NCBI GenBank assembly: GCA_020161855.1
Contig: JAIUNJ010000001.1
Location: forward strand, 372,001-436,000
Direction: 5' to 3'
Length of the DNA: 64,000 nucleotides
Source: Pseudomonadota bacterium
GTDB taxonomy: Bacteria; Pseudomonadota; Alphaproteobacteria; Rhizobiales; Aestuariivirgaceae
Under the pieces are notes generated by a model that was given only the letters and a program-made list of their open reading frames with translations, was not told the DNA's origin and made no database searches. Shown in pieces: positions 39,161-49,279 of this stretch (position 1 is its first letter; each line of letters opens with the position of its first letter). A program made the translations under genes and the position numbers.

Positions 39161-39226
39161 GTCTCAAGATAGGGGCTGGGGCCCCGGGAGTCCAGAAGAT
39201 GTTCCGGTTTTGTTTCAAGGGCCGCT

Positions 39227-39559
39227 TCACGCCTTGAGCTTTGACAGAAGCGACTTGGGCGCCACATTCTTCCACGCCGTTGTCAGCACGCTTTCCAGAA
39301 GTGCAAGGTCGGCTTTGTCCTGATCCACCAGTGTCCAGCCCTGACGTCCCCAGCCACCAGGAATGGGCTTCACAACTTCTGGCTCGGCCGCACAAATCAT
39401 CTCCTGTTGCTCCGGCGTCAATTTCACATAGGCACGCCCTTAGCCATTGAAGCCCGCAAATATCCTGTTCTTCACCCGGAAATCAGGCTTCCCGAAATGT
39501 GACTTCTCCTCCGCCTCCGGGAATGCCAGTGCCATTTCCCGGAAGCGCGCCGAAGTCAT
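39227..39559 (-). pseudogene. MmcQ/YjbR family gene interrupted by one in-frame stop
   Basis: The frame encodes 39 residues ([20 protein letters not shown], then HFGKPDFRVKNRIFAGFNG), then a TAA at 39442-39440, and continues in the same frame with GRAYVKLTPEQQ and PGGWGRQGWT. Together this is a complete MmcQ/YjbR (DUF419-like) protein of 110 codons with a single nonsense codon, where GAA or a similar codon would be expected. Its ATG overlaps the tlpA stop (ATGA). It could be a recent pseudogene, a sequencing error or a translated two-part gene. Confidence 0.8.
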
Positions 39560-40185
39560 GGCTTCGCTGCCATCGCCGCCCTGACGAGCGCCTTGGCCTC
39601 GTCGGAAGCCCATTCTGCGGGCCCCAGCAGACGGCCGATCTCGCGCCCATCACGGCCGATCAGCAGTGTCGCTGGCAGGCCGACCGCCTGAAGCGCCTGG
39701 AGGCTCTTCGATTGCTCATCGGTGTAGAGGGCAAGCGACGAGGCGTTCACCTCCTTGAGGAAGGCCGATGAGGCTTCGGCGCCTTTGCGGTCGACGCTCA
39801 GCGCCACGACCTCGAAATCATTGCTGCCCAGCTCCTTCTGGAGTGCGGCGAGATCGGGCATCTCCTTGCGGCAGGGGAGGCACCAGGTGGCCCAGAGATT
39901 GAGCAGCACGACCTTGCCCTTCCACTTTGCCAAGCTGGTCTCTGTTCCGGTGCCGTCCTTGAAGGTGAAACCCTCCAGCTCTTTCGGCGCCGGATGCACG
40001 ATGAAGGCCGCGAGCGGGCCGGCGGCAAGCGCCTTGAACGGATTTGCCGCGGCAGCAGCCTGCGTTGCAGGCGCTTCGTCCTTGCCAGTATCGCTCTTGA
40101 GCCAGTAAATGCCAGCCGCCGCCACAAGCAGGAGTGCCACGAGCGGCAGGGTTGAAATCGGCTTCATCAGGTTACGCAACTGCAT
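39556..40185 (-). CDS. tlpA: TlpA-like membrane-anchored thioredoxin
   Basis: 209 residues. An N-terminal membrane anchor ([17 protein letters not shown]), an Ala-rich linker, and a thioredoxin domain with the redox pair Cys102/Cys105 in [10 protein letters not shown]. It acts as a periplasmic thiol-disulfide reductant, by family in cytochrome oxidase or cytochrome c maturation. It is divergent from argH, a common alphaproteobacterial arrangement. A TTG 21 bases upstream is an alternative start. Confidence 0.92.
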   Translation of the reverse strand: MQLRNLMKPISTLPLVALLLVAAAGIYWLKSDTGKDEAPATQAAAAANPFKALAAGPLAAFIVHPAPKELEGFTFKDGTGTETSLAKWKGKVVLLNLWATWCLPCRKEMPDLAALQKELGSNDFEVVALSVDRKGAEASSAFLKEVNASSLALYTDEQSKSLQALQAVGLPATLLIGRDGREIGRLLGPAEWASDEAKALVRAAMAAKP

Positions 40186-40218
40186 GGTGAGGCTTTCGGC
40201 AGGCAAAAAGGAAACTTT

Positions 40219-41604
40219 ATGACCAATTCGATGTGGGGCGGCCGATTCGCAAGCGGTCCCGCCGCCATCATGGCGGAGATCAATGCTTCCATTGGTTTCG
40301 ACAAGCGCCTTTACGCCGAAGATATCCGCGGATCAAAGGCCCATGCCGCCATGCTGGCACAGCAGAAGATCATCACCGAGGCCGATGCGAAAGAGATTGC
40401 GCGCGGCCTCGATCTGGTGCTGGCCGAAATCGAAGCCGGCAAGTTCGACTTCAAGGTGGCGCTGGAAGACATCCACATGAATGTCGAGTCGCGCCTCAAG
40501 GATCTGATCGGCGAACCTGCGGGCCGCCTGCATACGGCGCGTTCGCGCAACGACCAGATCGCCACCGACATGCGCCTCTACATGCGTGAGCTCTGCGACC
40601 AGACGGATGCGGCGATTGCCGATCTCATGCTGGCGCTGGCGGCGCAGGCTTCGGAACATGCCGCGACGGTGATGCCGGGCTTCACCCATCTGCAGGTGGC
40701 GCAGCCCATTACCTTCGGCCATCATTGTTTGGCCTATGTTGAAATGCTGTCGCGAGACCGTGGCCGCTTTGCCGATGCCCGCAAGCGCCTCAATGAGAGT
40801 CCGCTTGGTGCGGCCGCCCTTGCCGGCACGCCCTATCCGATTGACCGTTTCGCCACGGCAAAGGCGCTCGGCTTTGCCCGCCCCATGGGCAATTCCCTCG
40901 ATGCCGTGTCGAGCCGTGACTACGTCATGGAAATCCTGGCGGCGGCGGCCATCTGCGCCGTCAACCTCTCGCGGCTGGCCGAGGAGATCGTGATCTGGTC
41001 GTCGGCGCAGTTCCGCTTCGTCAGCCTCAGCGACAAGTTCACCACCGGCTCATCCATCATGCCGCAGAAGCGCAATCCCGATGCAGCCGAACTGATCCGG
41101 GCCAAGCCGGGCCGTATCCTCGGTGCCTTCACGGCCCTGGCCGTGGTGATGAAGGGTCTGCCGCTGGCCTATTCGAAGGACATGCAGGAAGACAAGGAAC
41201 CGGCCTTCGATGCCCTTGATGCCTTTGCGCTGGCCATCGCCGCCATGGCAGGCATGGTGAGCGACATGAAGCCCAATCCGGGCCCCATGCGCGAGGCCGC
41301 GGCCACCGGTTTTTCCACCGCGACAGACCTTGCCGACTGGCTGGTCAAGAACCTGCACATGCCCTTCCGTGAGGCGCACCACGTGACAGGCCGGGCCGTG
41401 GCGCTGGCCGAGGAGAAGAAGCTCCGGCTCGATCAGATGCCGCTTGCCGATCTCCAGTCGGTGGAGCCCTGGATCACTCAGGACGTCTTCAATGCGATAA
41501 CGGTCGAGGCCTCGGTGGCCGCACGGACCAGCCATGGCGGAACGGCCCCTTCCCTTGTGAAAGAGGCTGCGGCACAGTGGCTGAAACAGCTGAAAGGCAT
41601 CTGA
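40219..41604 (+). CDS. argH: Argininosuccinate lyase
   Basis: 461 residues, the usual length. It begins [20 protein letters not shown] after a short start and carries the fumarase/aspartase-superfamily signature [12 protein letters not shown]. It cleaves argininosuccinate to arginine and fumarate, the last step of arginine synthesis; argC is also in this window. A tiny lipoprotein gene follows after two bases. Confidence 0.97.
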   Translation: MTNSMWGGRFASGPAAIMAEINASIGFDKRLYAEDIRGSKAHAAMLAQQKIITEADAKEIARGLDLVLAEIEAGKFDFKVALEDIHMNVESRLKDLIGEPAGRLHTARSRNDQIATDMRLYMRELCDQTDAAIADLMLALAAQASEHAATVMPGFTHLQVAQPITFGHHCLAYVEMLSRDRGRFADARKRLNESPLGAAALAGTPYPIDRFATAKALGFARPMGNSLDAVSSRDYVMEILAAAAICAVNLSRLAEEIVIWSSAQFRFVSLSDKFTTGSSIMPQKRNPDAAELIRAKPGRILGAFTALAVVMKGLPLAYSKDMQEDKEPAFDALDAFALAIAAMAGMVSDMKPNPGPMREAAATGFSTATDLADWLVKNLHMPFREAHHVTGRAVALAEEKKLRLDQMPLADLQSVEPWITQDVFNAITVEASVAARTSHGGTAPSLVKEAAAQWLKQLKGI

Positions 41605-41606
41605 AC

Positions 41607-41714
41607 ATGACACTCCTCAAACAGGCCCTGCTCGCCATGCTCATCGCGTCCGCGCTTGCCGCCTGTGGCGTGCGCGGCGATCCGGAAGCCCCGCCCAGTT
41701 TCACCCAGCAGTAG
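41607..41714 (+). CDS. lptM: Small lipoprotein LptM (YifL family)
   Basis: 35 residues. A short signal peptide (LLKQALLAMLIASA), a lipobox LAAC, then GVRGDPEAPP as in YifL/LptM proteins. LptM assists assembly and oxidation of the LPS translocon LptDE in Escherichia coli. It starts two bases after argH and ends four bases before lysA, a position where such a gene recurs in proteobacteria. No other reading of these bases competes. Confidence 0.85.
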   Translation: MTLLKQALLAMLIASALAACGVRGDPEAPPSFTQQ

Positions 41715-41718
41715 ATCC

Positions 41719-42990
41719 ATGCATCATTTCTCCTATCGTGACGGCGTTCTCCATGCGGAAGACGTCAACCTGAAGCTCTTGGCCGAAGAGGTGGGAACAC
41801 CTTTCTATTGCTATTCGACGGCGACGCTGCAGCGTCACTACCGCGTGATGGCCAAGGCCTTCGAAGGCACGGATCACATGATCTGCTACGCGATGAAGGC
41901 CAATTCCAACCAGGCCGTCATCAGGACCATGGCCGCCATGGGCGCGGGCATGGATGTCGTCTCCGAAGGCGAGCTGCGGCGGGCGCTGGCGGCGGGCGTG
42001 CCGGCCCGGAAGATCGTCTTTTCCGGTGTCGGCAAGACGGCGCGTGAGATGGCCGTCGCCCTCAAGGAAGGCATCGCCTGCTTCAACGTGGAGTCGGAGC
42101 CGGAACTGGAGCTGCTGTCACAGGTGGCCAACCGTGTGGGCCAGCGGGCCATTGTGTCGATCCGCGTCAATCCCGATGTCGATGCGAAGACCCACGCCAA
42201 GATCACCACGGGCAAGGCCGACAACAAGTTCGGCATCTCCTACCTTCGCGCCTCGGAAGTCTATGCCCGGGCGGCAAGCCTTCCCGCATTGGAGATCGCC
42301 GGCATCGACATGCATATCGGCAGCCAGATCACGGAGCTTGCACCCTTCGAGAAGGCGTTCCAGCTAATGGCCGATCTGACCCGCCAGCTGCAGGCGGAGG
42401 GCCATGCCATCAGGCACCTCGATCTCGGCGGCGGCCTCGGTGTGCCCTATCGCGGCGATAATGACGTGCCGCCTCATCCTGATGAGTATGGCGCCATGGT
42501 CAAGCGCGTGCTCGGCCCTCTCGGCCTCAAGCTCGTGCTGGAACCGGGCCGCATGTTCGTCGGCAATGCCGGCATCCTCGTCACCCGCGTCATCTACCGC
42601 AAGGAGACCGAGAATGGTGTCTTCGTGATCCAGGACGGGGCGATGAATGATCTCATCCGCCCGACGCTCTATGATGCATATCACGATATCATTCCGGTTG
42701 ATGAAGACCTGGCCAGCGGCAGCCTGACCGAAACCGATGTGGTGGGGCCGATCTGCGAGTCGGGCGATTATCTGGCCCGGCAGCGCCGCCTGCCAGCCCT
42801 CGCCCAGGGTGACCTCATGGCCGTGATGACGGCCGGTGCCTATGGCGCCGTCCAGTCCGGCACCTACAACTCGAGGCCACTCGTTGCGGAAGTCCTTGTC
42901 GATGGCGGGCAATGGGCCCTGGTGCGCCCCCGCCAGACCTACGAAGAATTGATCGGTCTCGACCGCCTGGCACCCTGGCAGACGGCTTAA
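41719..42990 (+). CDS. lysA: Diaminopimelate decarboxylase
   Basis: 423 residues. An alanine-racemase-fold PLP enzyme; the PLP lysine is Lys60 in CYAMKANSNQ, HIGSQITEL and LDLGGGLGVPY are barrel motifs, and the C-terminal GPICESGDYLA contains the active-site Cys-Glu-Ser. It makes lysine from meso-diaminopimelate. The start at 41719 avoids reading through the lipoprotein gene in another frame. Confidence 0.97.
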   Translation: MHHFSYRDGVLHAEDVNLKLLAEEVGTPFYCYSTATLQRHYRVMAKAFEGTDHMICYAMKANSNQAVIRTMAAMGAGMDVVSEGELRRALAAGVPARKIVFSGVGKTAREMAVALKEGIACFNVESEPELELLSQVANRVGQRAIVSIRVNPDVDAKTHAKITTGKADNKFGISYLRASEVYARAASLPALEIAGIDMHIGSQITELAPFEKAFQLMADLTRQLQAEGHAIRHLDLGGGLGVPYRGDNDVPPHPDEYGAMVKRVLGPLGLKLVLEPGRMFVGNAGILVTRVIYRKETENGVFVIQDGAMNDLIRPTLYDAYHDIIPVDEDLASGSLTETDVVGPICESGDYLARQRRLPALAQGDLMAVMTAGAYGAVQSGTYNSRPLVAEVLVDGGQWALVRPRQTYEELIGLDRLAPWQTA

Positions 42991-43046
42991 TCCTGACACG
43001 GTTTTAAGGCTAACATGGCTGTAACCCGTGCTAGAGTTGTGAGGGA

Positions 43047-45563
43047 ATGACCGACAAAGACCGCCTGTCCGGCCTTGATCGCCGTATCTCGTTGCAGCGG
43101 CTTGCCCTTTTCTGGGAAAGGCTTTGGCCGACTTTGCACTGGCCGCTGGTGGTCGCCGGTCTTTCCTTTGCCGTCATCGCCTCCGGTCTATTGCAGCATT
43201 TCAACGCGCAGGCTCGGCTGGGAAGCCTCGTCTCCATAGCGTTGCTGCTGGTTGTTTCGCTGAAGCCGCTGTTCGGCCTGCTGAGGCCCACGCGCCTCGA
43301 GGCCATGCGCCGCATGGAGCAGGATTCGCGGGTCCGCAATCGCGCCCTGTCGAGCGTCAACGACAACGTGGCTGTGGAATTGAACGACCCCGGCATGGAT
43401 GCGATCTGGGAAGAGCATCAGCGCCGCCAGTTGCTCGCCCTCGACAAGGTCAAGGTGTCGCCGCCACGGTCCGGCTGGCGGTTCTTTGATCCCCAGGCGC
43501 TGCGTGTTCCTGTTGCGCTGGCGGCCCTTGCTGCCTTTCTGCTTGGTCCCGGTGACGTCAGCAGCAACCTGCGTCAGGCGGCACAGCTCAGCCCGCCGGT
43601 TGTGCCGAAGCCTTTGACCATTGACGCCTGGCTGAAGCCGCCGCCCTATACCGGCAAGCCGCCACTGCTGTTGACGACGCCCGCCATGACCGAGAGCCTG
43701 GCAAGCGGCAATGAAATCACCGTGCCCGAAAATTCCGTGTTCAGCGCCCGTGTCTCCGGCGCCAACATGCCTGCTCTCGTGGCAACCGACAGCAATGACC
43801 AGCCATTGGCCGAAACCGGAGATCTGACCAGGGTCGCCGACGATACGCTCGCTGCCGAGTTCAAGGTGACGCGGCCCATGACCATCACGCTGTCGGATGC
43901 GGGTGGCGAACTGGTGCGTTATCCCATCACGGTCATTCCAGATGCAGCGCCGACGATAGAGGTGGCAAAGCAGCCATACGACGGGGGCCGTGGCACACTC
44001 GTCGTCGAATGGCTTGCCAAGGACGATTATGGCGTGCGGGCGATCGCTGGCGACATCGCCCTTGCCGACGAACAGGATGGCGGCATGGGCTTTGACAGCA
44101 ATGGCGTGTTCCTGTTCGATCCGCCGAAACTGAAGCTGTCACTTCGCCGCGCCAATGCCCGGGAGGACAAGGGCAAGGCCACCAATGATTTCGCGGCTCA
44201 TCCCTGGGCCGGTCTCAAGGTCAGCATGACCCTGACCGTCAAGGATGCCGCAGGCCAGGAAGGCACATCCGGCGAGATTGTTTTCAAGCTGCCGGAGCGC
44301 CAGTTTGTGCGGCCCCTGGCCCAGGCGCTGATCGAACAGCGCAAGACCCTGATCCTCTATCCCGAGAAATCCCCCGACGTGGCCGATCTGCTGGGCACGT
44401 TGATGCTCTATCCGGCTGGCCTCACGGACCGCAGCGGCCCTGTCATCGCTGTGAGCACCGTGATTTCGCGACTGCGCAATGTCAGGGGTTATGGGGACGT
44501 AAAATTCGCCATTGGAGAATTGTGGGACATCGCTGTCGCCATCGAGGAGGGTTCGCTTGGCGATGCCCGTGCCGAGCTTCTTGCCCTCAAGAAGGAACTT
44601 GAGAAGGCGCTTCAGGATGGTGCACCGCCCGAGCGCATCGCCGAACTCATGAAGGAGCTGCGTGAGGCCATGAACAAGTTCATGGAGCAAATGCAGCGTG
44701 AGGCCGAGAGGCGCATGCAGGACGGCACACTGCCGCGGCAGCAGAACCAGCAGGGCCGCATGGTGACCGAGCAGGACCTGCAGAAGATGCTCGATGCCCT
44801 GGAGGAAATGGCCAAGGGCGGTGCCAAGGACATGGCGCAGCAGATGCTCGATCAGCTTGAGCAGATGCTGCAGAACATGGAGCCGGGCATGGCGCAGCAG
44901 CAGGGCGAAGGCGGCGGCCCTCTCTCGGAAATGCTCGACCAGCTTGGCCAGATGATGCAGCGCCAGCAACGCCTGATGGATGATACGTTGCGGATGCAGG
45001 GTCAGGGCGGCCAGGATGGCGATCCGCTTGGCGAGCAAGGACAGCAGGGCGAGGAAGGCAATCGTGGCCAGTCGCAGGGCCGTGGCGAGGGTGGCCTTGC
45101 CGACCAGCAGCAGGCGCTTCGTGGCATGCTCGACCGCCTGCTGCGCGAAGGCCAGGGCAACATGCCGCGCGAACTCGGCCAGGCGCTCGAGGATATGCAG
45201 GGTGCTGAAGATGGCCTGCGCAATCAGGACACCGAACAGGCTTTGCGTGAACAGGGCGAGGCGCTGGACAATCTGCGGCGTGGTGCCAACCGCATGGCCC
45301 AGCAGCTGCGCGAGAACGGCCAGGGCCAGGCTGAGGGCAACGCACGGGATGGCGAGGGCCGTGGCGGCAATGAAGATCCGCTGGGCCGTCCGCGCGCCAC
45401 GCGCAATCCCGACACAGGCCCCGACAAGGACATGGTGCCGAGCGAGCTTGCCATCCGCAAGGCCCGCGAGATTCTGGAAATGCTGCGGTCCCGCTCAAAC
45501 GAGCAGGGCCTCACCGATGGCGAGCGTGGCTATCTTGAGCGCCTGCTGCGCGGGCTCTACTGA
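43047..45563 (+). CDS. TIGR02302 (DUF4175) family membrane protein
   Basis: 838 residues. Two to three membrane helices in the first ~180 residues (LHWPLVVAGLSFAVIASGLL), a beta-rich middle, a long helical part, and from about residue 550 a Gln/Met/Gly-rich region (EQMQREAERRMQDGT, MLQNMEPGMAQQQGEGGG). This matches the alphaproteobacterial TIGR02302 family, function unknown, typically next to hpt or lysA. It ends exactly one base before the convergent hpt gene. Confidence 0.9.
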   Translation: MTDKDRLSGLDRRISLQRLALFWERLWPTLHWPLVVAGLSFAVIASGLLQHFNAQARLGSLVSIALLLVVSLKPLFGLLRPTRLEAMRRMEQDSRVRNRALSSVNDNVAVELNDPGMDAIWEEHQRRQLLALDKVKVSPPRSGWRFFDPQALRVPVALAALAAFLLGPGDVSSNLRQAAQLSPPVVPKPLTIDAWLKPPPYTGKPPLLLTTPAMTESLASGNEITVPENSVFSARVSGANMPALVATDSNDQPLAETGDLTRVADDTLAAEFKVTRPMTITLSDAGGELVRYPITVIPDAAPTIEVAKQPYDGGRGTLVVEWLAKDDYGVRAIAGDIALADEQDGGMGFDSNGVFLFDPPKLKLSLRRANAREDKGKATNDFAAHPWAGLKVSMTLTVKDAAGQEGTSGEIVFKLPERQFVRPLAQALIEQRKTLILYPEKSPDVADLLGTLMLYPAGLTDRSGPVIAVSTVISRLRNVRGYGDVKFAIGELWDIAVAIEEGSLGDARAELLALKKELEKALQDGAPPERIAELMKELREAMNKFMEQMQREAERRMQDGTLPRQQNQQGRMVTEQDLQKMLDALEEMAKGGAKDMAQQMLDQLEQMLQNMEPGMAQQQGEGGGPLSEMLDQLGQMMQRQQRLMDDTLRMQGQGGQDGDPLGEQGQQGEEGNRGQSQGRGEGGLADQQQALRGMLDRLLREGQGNMPRELGQALEDMQGAEDGLRNQDTEQALREQGEALDNLRRGANRMAQQLRENGQGQAEGNARDGEGRGGNEDPLGRPRATRNPDTGPDKDMVPSELAIRKAREILEMLRSRSNEQGLTDGERGYLERLLRGLY

Positions 45564-46112
45564 TCAGCTTTTCGGGACGACGAAGCCGACAAAAGGCAGT
45601 TCGCGGAATTGGTGCGCCATGTCCATGCCATAGCCGACGACAAACTTGTCTGGGCAGGAGAAGCCGGCAAAGTCCGACTTGATGTTGGCCGCGAGTTTGC
45701 CGGGCTTGTCGAGAAGGACGCAGCTTCTCACACTGCGCGCGCCGCGCGCCGCGATCAGATCCTTGGCATAGGCGAGGGTCCGGCCGGATTCGAGGATGTC
45801 GTCAATCAACAGCACATCGCGATCCTTCACCGAGGCCTCGATGTCGCGCAGGACATCGACCTGGCCCGATGATGTCGTGCCCTTGCGATAGCTCGACAGC
45901 ATCATGAAATCGACTTCCGGCGAAAGCCCGGCCTGGTGCATGGCGCGGATGAGATCGGCTGCAAAGATGAAGCTGCCTTTCAGCACCGGAACGACCAGAA
46001 GGTTTTGCGGCTTGAGGGTGGCGATCTCGTGCGCCAGGGCGCTGATGCGGCCACGGATCACGTCTTCGGAATAGAGGACATCGATCTGATGCCCGTCGAT
46101 GGTAATGCTCAT
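45564..46112 (-). CDS. hpt: Hypoxanthine phosphoribosyltransferase
   Basis: 182 residues. The PRPP-binding motif VLLIDDILESGRTL is intact, with VDFMMLSSYRKGTTSSG as the flexible loop region. It salvages hypoxanthine and guanine to IMP and GMP. It follows the zinc-ribbon gene on the same strand by 17 bases. Confidence 0.95.
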   Translation of the reverse strand: MSITIDGHQIDVLYSEDVIRGRISALAHEIATLKPQNLLVVPVLKGSFIFAADLIRAMHQAGLSPEVDFMMLSSYRKGTTSSGQVDVLRDIEASVKDRDVLLIDDILESGRTLAYAKDLIAARGARSVRSCVLLDKPGKLAANIKSDFAGFSCPDKFVVGYGMDMAHQFRELPFVGFVVPKS

Positions 46113-46129
46113 GATGTGAAAGAACGTCC

Positions 46130-46834
46130 TTACTGGGACGCAGTTGAGCCGATTTCGTCAGCCTTTGCAAAACGGATTTGCAGGTTTTGCGCGGCTTCCG
46201 GCGGGGCCGCGACGCGGGTCGTGAAGGTGGTCAACTGGCCCGGCGGCAAGGGGCGCGAGGCTGTGTCCAGCGTCCAAGTATAGAGTTCCTTGCCGTCAGC
46301 GCCGACCAGGGCGAAACGCAGCCAGGGAATCTTCTTCACATCGTTGCTGATGTTGCCGATGTCACCGCGGATCGAGAGCACGCGGGTGCCATCGATGATG
46401 GCATGCTGGCGCTCCACCTTGCGGATCTCGAGGCCATAGAGATTGATGTCATAGCCCAGTGTCTCATAGGCCCGATAGGTGACGGGTGCGAGCTTCACGA
46501 CCCGCTCCGGAAAAGCGGCGGCAGCGGCGACCGGAACCAGCAGGAAGGCAGCGAAGAGGCTCCAGCGCTTGAGGTTGCGGCGGCGGGCGGCCCGTTCGCT
46601 CTCGAAGCGATCCTGTGCTTCGCGGGCGATCTCGGCGAGACGGCGGGCCTCGATCTCGGGTTCGCTGTCATGGTCTATGACCTTGATGAGCGCCGGAGCA
46701 TTGCTGTCCTTGATCTCGAGGGTTTCTACCTCCTGCCAGCTATGGCCGCAGACACGGCAAGTGACCTTCATGGCGCCGGAGGGCATGCCGGGCATGGCAT
46801 AACGGGTCGAGCAGGAGGGGCAGTCTACAATCAT
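46130..46834 (-). CDS. MJ0042-type zinc-ribbon, DUF3426 membrane protein
   Basis: 234 residues. It starts MIVDCPSCSTRYAMPG; two CxxC pairs (CPSC, CRVC) form the MJ0042 zinc ribbon. A linker follows, then a membrane helix (WSLFAAFLLVPVAAAAAFP), then a periplasmic DUF3426 beta domain. Function unknown. The inner ATG is chosen because it brings the zinc ribbon to the N-terminus. It is divergent from ftsE. Confidence 0.85.
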   Translation of the reverse strand: MIVDCPSCSTRYAMPGMPSGAMKVTCRVCGHSWQEVETLEIKDSNAPALIKVIDHDSEPEIEARRLAEIAREAQDRFESERAARRRNLKRWSLFAAFLLVPVAAAAAFPERVVKLAPVTYRAYETLGYDINLYGLEIRKVERQHAIIDGTRVLSIRGDIGNISNDVKKIPWLRFALVGADGKELYTWTLDTASRPLPPGQLTTFTTRVAAPPEAAQNLQIRFAKADEIGSTASQ

Positions 46835-46957
46835 GGAACCGGTACAGACGGGTTTGCAGGGGCCGGGATATGGACCTGCTTTTCCTGCGTTGACGGTTAA
46901 CGGCTGGTTAAGCATGGCGGCGGCAAATATGGGGCGATCAGTGGCGAGGGTGAGCAG

Positions 46958-47617
46958 GTGCTGCGTCTGGAGCGCGTTGGGTTGAGCTATGGCCGTGGAG
47001 CGGAAGTCCTCAAGGATGTGGACTTCGAGCTGCAGCGTGGCTCCTTCTGCTTTCTTACCGGTGCGTCAGGGGCAGGCAAGTCGTCGCTCCTGAAGCTTGC
47101 TTTCATGGCGCTTCATCCGTCCCGCGGGCGCATCAAGCTCTTCGATCAGGACATCACGCGGGTGTCGCGGCGGCAACTGCCGTTCCTGCGCCGCCGCATC
47201 GGTGTTGTCTTCCAGGATTTCCGTCTTCTCGACCATCTGACGACTTTTGAAAATGTGGCCTTGCCGCTGCGCGTTGCCGGCAAGCTGCCGCGCAACTACG
47301 AACGCGATGTGCGTGACCTGCTGGATTGGGTGGGGCTGGCCAAGCAGGCTGATTCCTACCCTCCGGTTCTTTCCGGTGGTGAACAGCAGCGCGCCGCCAT
47401 TGCCCGCGCGGTGATCTCGAAGCCCGAACTTCTTCTCGCCGATGAGCCGACCGGCAATGTTGATCCCATCCTTGCCCGCCGCCTCATCAGGCTTTTTGCC
47501 GAACTCAACAAGCTGGGTACGACGGTTCTGCTGGCAACACACGACATGAATCTTCTCAAGCATGTGCGGGCACCTGTGCTCCACCTCGAGAATGGCGCCC
47601 TGCAGCAGAGGCATTGA
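46958..47617 (+). CDS. ftsE: Cell division ATP-binding protein FtsE
   Basis: 219 residues. Walker A GASGAGKSS, signature [14 protein letters not shown] and Walker [13 protein letters not shown] are intact. With FtsX it controls peptidoglycan hydrolases at the division septum. It starts at GTG and ends directly at the ftsX ATG with no gap. Confidence 0.93.
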   Translation: MLRLERVGLSYGRGAEVLKDVDFELQRGSFCFLTGASGAGKSSLLKLAFMALHPSRGRIKLFDQDITRVSRRQLPFLRRRIGVVFQDFRLLDHLTTFENVALPLRVAGKLPRNYERDVRDLLDWVGLAKQADSYPPVLSGGEQQRAAIARAVISKPELLLADEPTGNVDPILARRLIRLFAELNKLGTTVLLATHDMNLLKHVRAPVLHLENGALQQRH

Positions 47618-48508
47618 ATGATGCATCGCCCCGACATCATCCCGTCGAAGGCCGCGTCGCTGCGCACCCTGACCGCGACCATGGCGGTCATGTGCTATCT
47701 TGCCTGCCTTGCGGTGGGCGCCCTGATCCTGATCGACCGCGCTGTTGATGCCTGGGCCAGCGGCTTGTCGCAGGAAGTGACGGTGCAGATCCGGGTCACG
47801 AGCGATTCCGACCTGCAAGCCGATATCAACAAGGCAACAGAATTGCTGGAAGCCACATCCGGTGTCGTCGCCGTTGCAGACCTTGGGGAGGAAGCTGGTA
47901 AGGCGCTGCTCGAGCCCTGGCTCGGCAGCGACGGGCTCGATGCACTGCCAATCCCGCGGCTTCTTGGCGTGAAGATCGATGAAACATCACCGCCTGATTT
48001 TGATGCGCTGGCTGCCGCGCTGCAGGAAGCGGTGCCGACCGCCAGCCTTGACACGCATCGCCGCTGGGAGGCGGAGCTGACGCGCATGGCGGGTTCTCTC
48101 TCCATCCTGTCCGCCCTCGTGCTGTTGCTCATTGGCATCTCGGCGGTGGCGATGGTCATCTCCGCGAGCCGCGCCGTGCTGGAAGGCAACCGGCCCATCG
48201 TCGATGTGCTGAAGCTCGTGGGCGCGGAGGATCGCTTCATCTCGCGCCAGATGGACCGCCGCTTCCTGTCGACGGGGCTTTGGGGCGGCTTCCTCGGGCT
48301 GGCGCTTGCGATCGCGACCTTTCTTGCCCTGGGCTATGCGGGCTGGGCCGCTTCGCCCGGGCTTGCCGCGGCCTCGCGCGGCCTCTTTTATGTTCCAACG
48401 GCTGACACCTGGCTTCCCTATGTCGCACTGCTCGCTGTTCCCGTGGCGGCAACCATTCTGTCGCTGGTGACCTCGCGGCTGGCGCTCACCCGCATGCTGC
48501 AGCGCTGA
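47618..48508 (+). CDS. ftsX: Cell division permease FtsX
   Basis: 296 residues. A short cytoplasmic tail, a first membrane helix (AVMCYLACLAVGALILI), a periplasmic domain with LDALPIPRLLGVKIDE, then three helices; VLKLVGAEDRFISRQMDRRF is the FtsX coupling region. It is the membrane partner of FtsE. The pair lies directly before plsC. Confidence 0.93.
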   Translation: MMHRPDIIPSKAASLRTLTATMAVMCYLACLAVGALILIDRAVDAWASGLSQEVTVQIRVTSDSDLQADINKATELLEATSGVVAVADLGEEAGKALLEPWLGSDGLDALPIPRLLGVKIDETSPPDFDALAAALQEAVPTASLDTHRRWEAELTRMAGSLSILSALVLLLIGISAVAMVISASRAVLEGNRPIVDVLKLVGAEDRFISRQMDRRFLSTGLWGGFLGLALAIATFLALGYAGWAASPGLAAASRGLFYVPTADTWLPYVALLAVPVAATILSLVTSRLALTRMLQR

Positions 48509-48547
48509 CCCTTTCCAAGCCGCAGGCGCGCGGGTTAAATCCCCGGC

Positions 48548-49270
48548 ATGCTCGTTTTCCGCTCGCTGCTTTTCAATGTCGTCTTCTACGTCAATCTGGT
48601 GCTGTTTCTGGTGCTTGGAAGCTGGCTGTTCGTTTGCCCGCGCATCTGGGCCATCCGGGGCCTGCAGGCCTGGGCCAGCACGTCGATCGTGTTGCTGCGC
48701 TGGATCGTCAACATCGACATGAAGGTGGAAGGGGCCGAGCACTTGCCGAAGGGGGCCGCTATCGTGGCGGGGAAGCATCAATCCTTCTGGGAGACCTTTG
48801 CGATCCTGCCGCTGCTGCCTGATCCTTGCATGGTGCTGAAGCGTGAACTCCTGCACATTCCGCTCTTCGGCTGGTTCGCCCGTAAGTTCCGCATGATCGG
48901 CGTCGAGCGCAGCGCCGGGGCCTCGGCACTCAAGAAGCTGGTGGCGCGGGCCAAGGCGGAAGTGGCCGATGGCCGCCAGATCGTCATCATGCCGGAAGGG
49001 ACGCGCCGCGCGCCCGGCGATCCGCCGGACTACAAGCCGGGTGCGGCCGCCGTCTATGCCGCCCTTGATGTGCCCTGCATTCCCTTCGGGCTTAATTCCG
49101 GTGTGCTCTGGCCGCGGCGCAAGTTTCTGCGCTATCCGGGAACGATCACCATTGCCTTCTGTCCGCCCATTCCACCGGGCCTGCCTCGGCGCGCATTCCA
49201 GGCACAGTTGGAAGAGGCCATCGAGAGCACTTCAAACCGCCTGCTGACGCAGGTGAAATCCGCCGGATAG
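48548..49270 (+). CDS. plsC: 1-acylglycerol-3-phosphate acyltransferase
   Basis: 240 residues with an N-terminal hydrophobic helix. The catalytic motif is KHQSFWET (the H-x4-D/E form) and the substrate motif is MPEGTRR. It adds the second acyl chain to make phosphatidic acid. It lies 39 bases after ftsX and is probably in the same transcript. Confidence 0.93.
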   Translation: MLVFRSLLFNVVFYVNLVLFLVLGSWLFVCPRIWAIRGLQAWASTSIVLLRWIVNIDMKVEGAEHLPKGAAIVAGKHQSFWETFAILPLLPDPCMVLKRELLHIPLFGWFARKFRMIGVERSAGASALKKLVARAKAEVADGRQIVIMPEGTRRAPGDPPDYKPGAAAVYAALDVPCIPFGLNSGVLWPRRKFLRYPGTITIAFCPPIPPGLPRRAFQAQLEEAIESTSNRLLTQVKSAG

Positions 49271-49279
49271 CTCCTGCTG

